From Rickettsiales bacterium (GTDB lineage: Bacteria; Pseudomonadota; Alphaproteobacteria; Rickettsiales; UBA1997): 8,350 bases of DNA. Shown in pieces: positions 4,294 through 8,350 of this stretch (positions within the stretch are counted from its first letter, which is position 1; every line of letters starts with the position of its first letter). The DNA lies in NCBI GenBank assembly GCA_023262945.1, contig JALQXY010000066.1, positions 1 through 8,350 on the forward strand, written 5' to 3'. The notes beneath the pieces are model-generated. The model did not search any database. It saw nothing but the letters and a program-made list of their open reading frames with translations, and was not told the DNA's origin. Position numbers and translations under genes: made by a program.

Positions 4294-7071
4294 ATGACAG
4301 ACATAATCACTGGCAAAACTAAAAATGATATTGAGCCAGTTTCATTAGTTTCTGAGATGAGAAAATCTTATCTTGATTATGCTATGAGTGTAATTGTATC
4401 AAGAGCTATTCCAGATGCTTGTGATGGTCTAAAGCCTGTACATCGTCGCATTCTATTTGCAATGCATGAAGGTAGTTATGATTTTAATAAACCGTTTAAA
4501 AAATCAGCAAGAATAGTAGGTGAAGTGATGGGTAAGTACCATCCTCATGGTGATGCTGCTATATATGATTCTTTGGTTCGTATGGCGCAAGACTTCTCTA
4601 TGCGAGTTCCTCTAATTGATGGTCAGGGTAATTTTGGTTCAATCGATGATGATCCACCTGCGGCAATGCGCTATACTGAATCTCGTTTAGAAAAAATATC
4701 TCATACCATTCTTGAGGATCTTGACAAAGATACGGTTGATTTTATGCCAAATTATGATGGCAACGAAAAAGAACCCAAAGTTTTGCCAGCTCGTTTTCCC
4801 AATTTACTCGTTAATGGATCTGGTGGTATAGCTGTTGGTATGGCTACTAATATTCCACCTCATAATCTTGGTGAAGTAATTGATGCTTGTATTGCTTATA
4901 TAGATAATAACGATATTACTATCGAAGAAATCATAAATATCATTCCAGGACCTGACTTTCCAACAGGTGGTATTATTCTAGGTCGTGCTGGCCATAATTC
5001 AGCTGCTAGAACTGGTCGTGGCTCAGTTGTAATGCGCGGTCGTCATAATATAGAAAGAAAGTCAAATAATCGTTCTTCGATTATAATTAGTGAAATTCCT
5101 TATCAAGTCAATAAAGCAAGATTAGTTGAAAAAATTGCCGACCTTGTTAAAGAAAAAAAGATTGAAGGTATTAGTGATTTACGCGATGAATCAGATCGAG
5201 AAGGAATTCGTGTTGTTATTGATCTTAAAAAAGATGCCATAGAAGATGTTATAATTAATCAACTTTATAGTTTCACTGAATTGCAATGTAATTTCAGTGT
5301 CAATATGCTTGCATTGAATTACGGTAAGCCAGAGTTACTCAATTTGCTAGAAGTTATCAAGATATTTAGTAATTTTCGTGAAAATGTTACCACCAGAAGA
5401 ACTAACTTTTTATTAAATAAAGCAAGAGACAAGGCTCATATTTTGATTGGTTTAGCTGCCGCTGTGGCTAATATTGATGAAATTGTTGAGCTTATTAAAT
5501 CATCTAAAGATGTAACAGAAGCAAAAGAAAGACTTTTAGCAAGAGCATGGTCTGCTAGTTTAGTCGAAGCTTTGATAAAACTTGTACAAGATAAAGGTAA
5601 CATTGTTAAAGATGGCAATTTTTATTTTACAGAAGTTCAAGCTAAGGCTATATTGGATATGAGATTAGCTAAGCTAACTGGCCTTGAAATGGAAAAAATA
5701 AACAATGAGCTTGAGCAGCTTTCTAAAGAAATCGTTGGCTATCTTGATTTATTAGCTAATCGTGATAAGATGCTTGATTTAGTAAAAAAAGAATTACTTG
5801 ATGTAAAAGAGCAATTTGCAACGCCTCGTCGTTCAACCATTGAAGATTCTGAATTTGAAGTTGATATTGAAGATCTAATTCCGAAAGAAGATATGGTTGT
5901 AGTCGGTACGATGAATGGCTATATTAAAAGAGTTATACTTAGCTCTTATCGTACTCAAAAAAGAGGTGGAAAAGGCAAAAGCGCTATGGATGTTAGAGAT
6001 GAAGATGTTACAACGGATATTTTTGTTGCCAATACTCACACGCCAATTTTATTCTTTTCAACTAAAGGTCAGGTATATAAATTAAAAACTTACAAATTAC
6101 CTTTGGGAACTCCGCAAGCTCGCGGTCGTGCCTTAGTTAACTTGTTGCCATTAGATCAAGATGAGAAAATTAGTACTATACTAGCTCTGCCTGAAGATGA
6201 GGATAGCTGGGGAGATTTAAGTATAATTTTTGCTACTTCCAACGGCAATATCAGAAGAAATTCAATGGATCAATTCAAAGATATTAGATCATCTGGTAAG
6301 ATAGCTATGAAACTCGAAGGTAACGAATCTCTAGTTGGAGTTAGGTTATGCAAATCCGAAGATGACATTATGCTATCTACTAAAAATGGCAAATGTATTC
6401 GTTTTCCTGTTGAAAAATTGCGCATTTTCCAAAGTCGTAACTCAACTGGAGTTCGTGGTATCAAGCTTGACGCTGGTAATGAAGTTATTGCTATTTCAAT
6501 TCTTCAAGATACAGAAAAATTCAATGAAAATAAAGAGCAATATCTCAAGATTAATATTGAAGATAGAATAGCAATTAAAACCGCATTAATTCACAATAAA
6601 TCATTGCTAGAAAATGAAGATAAGCAGCTAGATTTAGTTGACATGCAGCCTATTGAAGTTCTTCAGGTTAAAAATTGCGAATTAACACAAGATATTGTTG
6701 AAAATATGGCTTTACGAGAAGAGTTTATTTTAACCATAACTGAAAATGGTTATGGAAAAAGAACTTCAGCCTATGAATACCGCTTAACTAATCGAGGTGG
6801 AGTTGGTATTACTAATATAATTACCTCTAAAAGAAATGGCAATGTTATAGCTAGTTTTCCTATTGATAAAAATGATCAAATCATGCTAATTACCGATAAA
6901 GGTACCTTAATTAGAACATCTTTGGATTCTGTTCGTATTACTGGTCGTAATACGCAGGGCGTAACATTGATTAGAACCAAAGATGAGAAGGTGGTTTCGG
7001 TGGCGCGCATTGCTCATAGTGGCAATAAAGATATTGACGAAGCTGAAACTGGCGAAGAAGAAAATAATTAA
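4294..7071 (+). CDS. gyrA: DNA gyrase subunit A
   Basis: GyrA breaks and rejoins DNA in the GyrA2GyrB2 complex that introduces negative supercoils. The 925 residues are full length with the alphaproteobacterial insert. The N-terminal half has KPVHRRILFAM at 47-57, HPHGDAAIYD at 83-92, active-site Tyr127 in AAMRYTE (E. coli Tyr122), and ARFPNLLVNGSGGIAVGMAT at 166-185. The GyrA box QKRGGKG at 555-561 opens the DNA-wrapping C-terminal beta-pinwheel and separates it from ParC. A roughly 70-residue insert at about 739-808 interrupts the pinwheel between blades, and the protein ends in an acidic tail (DEAETGEEENN). The quinolone-contact position Ser83 of E. coli is Ala88 here, while Asp87 is kept as Asp92; Gly114 is Asp119. 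The ATG has no Shine-Dalgarno sequence. gatB follows after 7 bases, probably on the same transcript. Confidence 0.99.
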   Translation: MTDIITGKTKNDIEPVSLVSEMRKSYLDYAMSVIVSRAIPDACDGLKPVHRRILFAMHEGSYDFNKPFKKSARIVGEVMGKYHPHGDAAIYDSLVRMAQDFSMRVPLIDGQGNFGSIDDDPPAAMRYTESRLEKISHTILEDLDKDTVDFMPNYDGNEKEPKVLPARFPNLLVNGSGGIAVGMATNIPPHNLGEVIDACIAYIDNNDITIEEIINIIPGPDFPTGGIILGRAGHNSAARTGRGSVVMRGRHNIERKSNNRSSIIISEIPYQVNKARLVEKIADLVKEKKIEGISDLRDESDREGIRVVIDLKKDAIEDVIINQLYSFTELQCNFSVNMLALNYGKPELLNLLEVIKIFSNFRENVTTRRTNFLLNKARDKAHILIGLAAAVANIDEIVELIKSSKDVTEAKERLLARAWSASLVEALIKLVQDKGNIVKDGNFYFTEVQAKAILDMRLAKLTGLEMEKINNELEQLSKEIVGYLDLLANRDKMLDLVKKELLDVKEQFATPRRSTIEDSEFEVDIEDLIPKEDMVVVGTMNGYIKRVILSSYRTQKRGGKGKSAMDVRDEDVTTDIFVANTHTPILFFSTKGQVYKLKTYKLPLGTPQARGRALVNLLPLDQDEKISTILALPEDEDSWGDLSIIFATSNGNIRRNSMDQFKDIRSSGKIAMKLEGNESLVGVRLCKSEDDIMLSTKNGKCIRFPVEKLRIFQSRNSTGVRGIKLDAGNEVIAISILQDTEKFNENKEQYLKINIEDRIAIKTALIHNKSLLENEDKQLDLVDMQPIEVLQVKNCELTQDIVENMALREEFILTITENGYGKRTSAYEYRLTNRGGVGITNIITSKRNGNVIASFPIDKNDQIMLITDKGTLIRTSLDSVRITGRNTQGVTLIRTKDEKVVSVARIAHSGNKDIDEAETGEEENN

Positions 7072-7078
7072 TTAAATT

Positions 7079-8350
7079 ATGAGCTATATTATCGAAGGAA
7101 AAAATGATAATTATGAAATAGTTGTTGGTTGCGAAATACATGCGCAAATAGCTTCCAATTCTAAATTATTCTCTAGAAGTGCTACTGAATTTGGTGCCAC
7201 GCAAAATAGTCAAGTTTCTTTGGTCGATGCCGCAATGCCAGGTATGTTACCAACTATCAATGAAGAATGTGTTAAGCAAGCTATAAAAACTGGTCTTGCT
7301 ATTAATGCTAAAATTAATCTTTTTTCAGTTTTTGATCGTAAGAATTATTTTTATCCAGATTTACCTCAAGGTTATCAAATATCACAATTTTATTATCCAA
7401 TTGTTGGCGAAGGTTCGGTTGAAATATCTCTAGAAAATGGCATTAATAAAAATATAGGAATAGAAAGAATACATCTTGAGCAAGATGCTGGAAAATCAAT
7501 TCATGATCAACATCCTGACTTATCTTTTATTGATTTAAATCGTTGCGGAATTGCTTTGATGGAAATAGTATCTAAACCAGATCTTTCTTCTCCTCAAGAA
7601 GCGGCGGAATATGTTAAAACAATTCGCGCCATTGTTCGCGCTATTGGTAGTTGTGATGGTGACATGGAGAAGGGTAATTTACGCTGCGATGCTAATGTTT
7701 CGGTAAGAAAAGTCGGGTCAAAAAATCTTGGTACAAGATGTGAAATCAAAAATCTTAATTCCATAAGAAATATTGCTAGAGCTATCGATTTTGAAGCTAA
7801 TCGACAAGTTGAGATTATTGAAAATGGTGGAATTATTGAACAAGAAACTCGTTTATTCAATGCTCTTTCTGGTGAAACCAGAACTATGAGAAGTAAAGAA
7901 GATGCTATGGATTATCGTTATTTTCCAGATCCTGACTTACCTCCGCTAAATCTTTCTCTGCAATTTATCGATCAGATAAAGCAAGATTTGCCAGAGCTGC
8001 CAGAAGCTAAAAAAAAGCGATATATTAATGATTATGGCTTGACAGAATATGATGCAGGGGTTATTACAACAGATAGTGATTCAACTATATTTTTTGAAGA
8101 ATTAATTAAAAATCACGAACCTAAACTCTCTGTAACTTGGCTTTGCGTCGAGCTTTTAGGTAGGTTGAATAAACTAAATATTAACTTATCGGAAAGCAAT
8201 ATCACACCTAAAAAATTATCAAAACTACTTGATTTAATAAAAAATGGCGAAATTTCTGGTAAAATTGCTAAAGATGTTTTAGATGATATGCTAGAAAGCG
8301 GCAATGAAGCTGATGAAATTGTTAAATCAAAAGGTCTTACGCAAGTTTCA
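7079..8350 (+). CDS. gatB: Asp/Glu-tRNA amidotransferase subunit B (partial, 3' end outside window)
   Basis: GatB is the kinase and tRNA-binding subunit of GatCAB, which phosphorylates and then amidates Glu-tRNA-Gln (and, in some bacteria, Asp-tRNA-Asn), replacing a direct GlnRS. The 424 codons run open to the right edge; about 475-485 residues are usual, so the end of the C-terminal tRNA-binding YqeY-like domain is missing. Family marks are EIHAQ at 19-23 (Glu and His of the metal-binding kinase site), VDAAMPGMLP at 49-58, DRKNYFYPDLPQGYQISQ at 86-103, LEQDAGKS at 133-140, MEKGNLRCDANVSVR at 196-210, GTRCEIKNLNS at 218-228 and AMDYRYFPDPDLPPL at 276-290. The usual GLEVHAQ begins GCEIHAQ here (Cys18). 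The ATG is fixed by an in-frame TAA at 7073-7075. gatA and gatC are not upstream. An A8 run at 8009-8016 is a possible slippage site. Confidence 0.97.
   Translation, partial: MSYIIEGKNDNYEIVVGCEIHAQIASNSKLFSRSATEFGATQNSQVSLVDAAMPGMLPTINEECVKQAIKTGLAINAKINLFSVFDRKNYFYPDLPQGYQISQFYYPIVGEGSVEISLENGINKNIGIERIHLEQDAGKSIHDQHPDLSFIDLNRCGIALMEIVSKPDLSSPQEAAEYVKTIRAIVRAIGSCDGDMEKGNLRCDANVSVRKVGSKNLGTRCEIKNLNSIRNIARAIDFEANRQVEIIENGGIIEQETRLFNALSGETRTMRSKEDAMDYRYFPDPDLPPLNLSLQFIDQIKQDLPELPEAKKKRYINDYGLTEYDAGVITTDSDSTIFFEELIKNHEPKLSVTWLCVELLGRLNKLNINLSESNITPKKLSKLLDLIKNGEISGKIAKDVLDDMLESGNEADEIVKSKGLTQVS

Noticed and set aside
5436..5618. Minus-strand reading frame within gyrA
   Set aside because: It is a shadow of the conserved GyrA tower/coiled-coil coding sequence.
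6270..6571. Two overlapping short reading frames (one per strand) within the gyrA C-terminal half
   Set aside because: GyrA is intact through this region, and neither frame shows a domain or a start context.
7594..8304. Minus-strand reading frames inside gatB
   Set aside because: They are antisense to conserved GatB motifs; the Ser/Leu-rich composition is typical of such shadows.

Overview
The window is strongly AT-rich and carries alphaproteobacterial housekeeping genes in an unusual order. GatB has the VDAAMPGMLP block, GyrA has PPAAMRYTE and HPHGDAAIYD plus an insert between C-terminal blades, and a small pseudopilin-like protein begins KKAFSLIELSIV. Together these suggest a Rickettsiales-like or other host-associated, reduced-genome alphaproteobacterium. 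This is inferred from motif style; no rRNA or other definitive marker is present.

Layout. Four genes run leftward from about 4043: a pseudopilin-like protein with a lectin-type (LamG/concanavalin-like) ectodomain, then dapB 17 bases on, then after a 150-base gap tilS (TTG start), then holA, whose ATG overlaps the tilS stop (ATGA). Two genes run rightward from 4294: gyrA, then after 7 bases gatB, which is cut off by the right edge about 50-60 codons short of its expected end. The leftward and rightward blocks are separated by a 250-base divergent region. It contains a two-copy 18-bp tandem repeat with a 12-bp palindrome in each unit, about 40 bases upstream of the gyrA start. The dapB-tilS gap is framed by two exact copies of a 20-bp direct repeat. 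Bases 1-124 hold no gene that can be supported.

How the genes work together. Most are core functions: GyrA (DNA supercoiling), HolA (clamp loading in replication), TilS (AUA decoding by tRNA-Ile), GatB (Gln-tRNA/Asn-tRNA formation by transamidation) and DapB (diaminopimelate/lysine, hence peptidoglycan). TilS and HolA are translationally coupled but not functionally related. The pseudopilin-lectin gene is the one accessory, possibly surface-exposed item; no pilus or secretion gene is visible beside it.

No clearly new multi-gene system is visible. The best leads are the pseudopilin-lectin fusion, the palindromic tandem repeat upstream of gyrA, the 20-bp repeat pair, the eroded glycine-rich loop of DapB, Ala at the quinolone-contact position of GyrA, and the separation of genes that are usually clustered (gatB from gatCA, tilS from ftsH). 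No gene start in the window has a convincing Shine-Dalgarno sequence.
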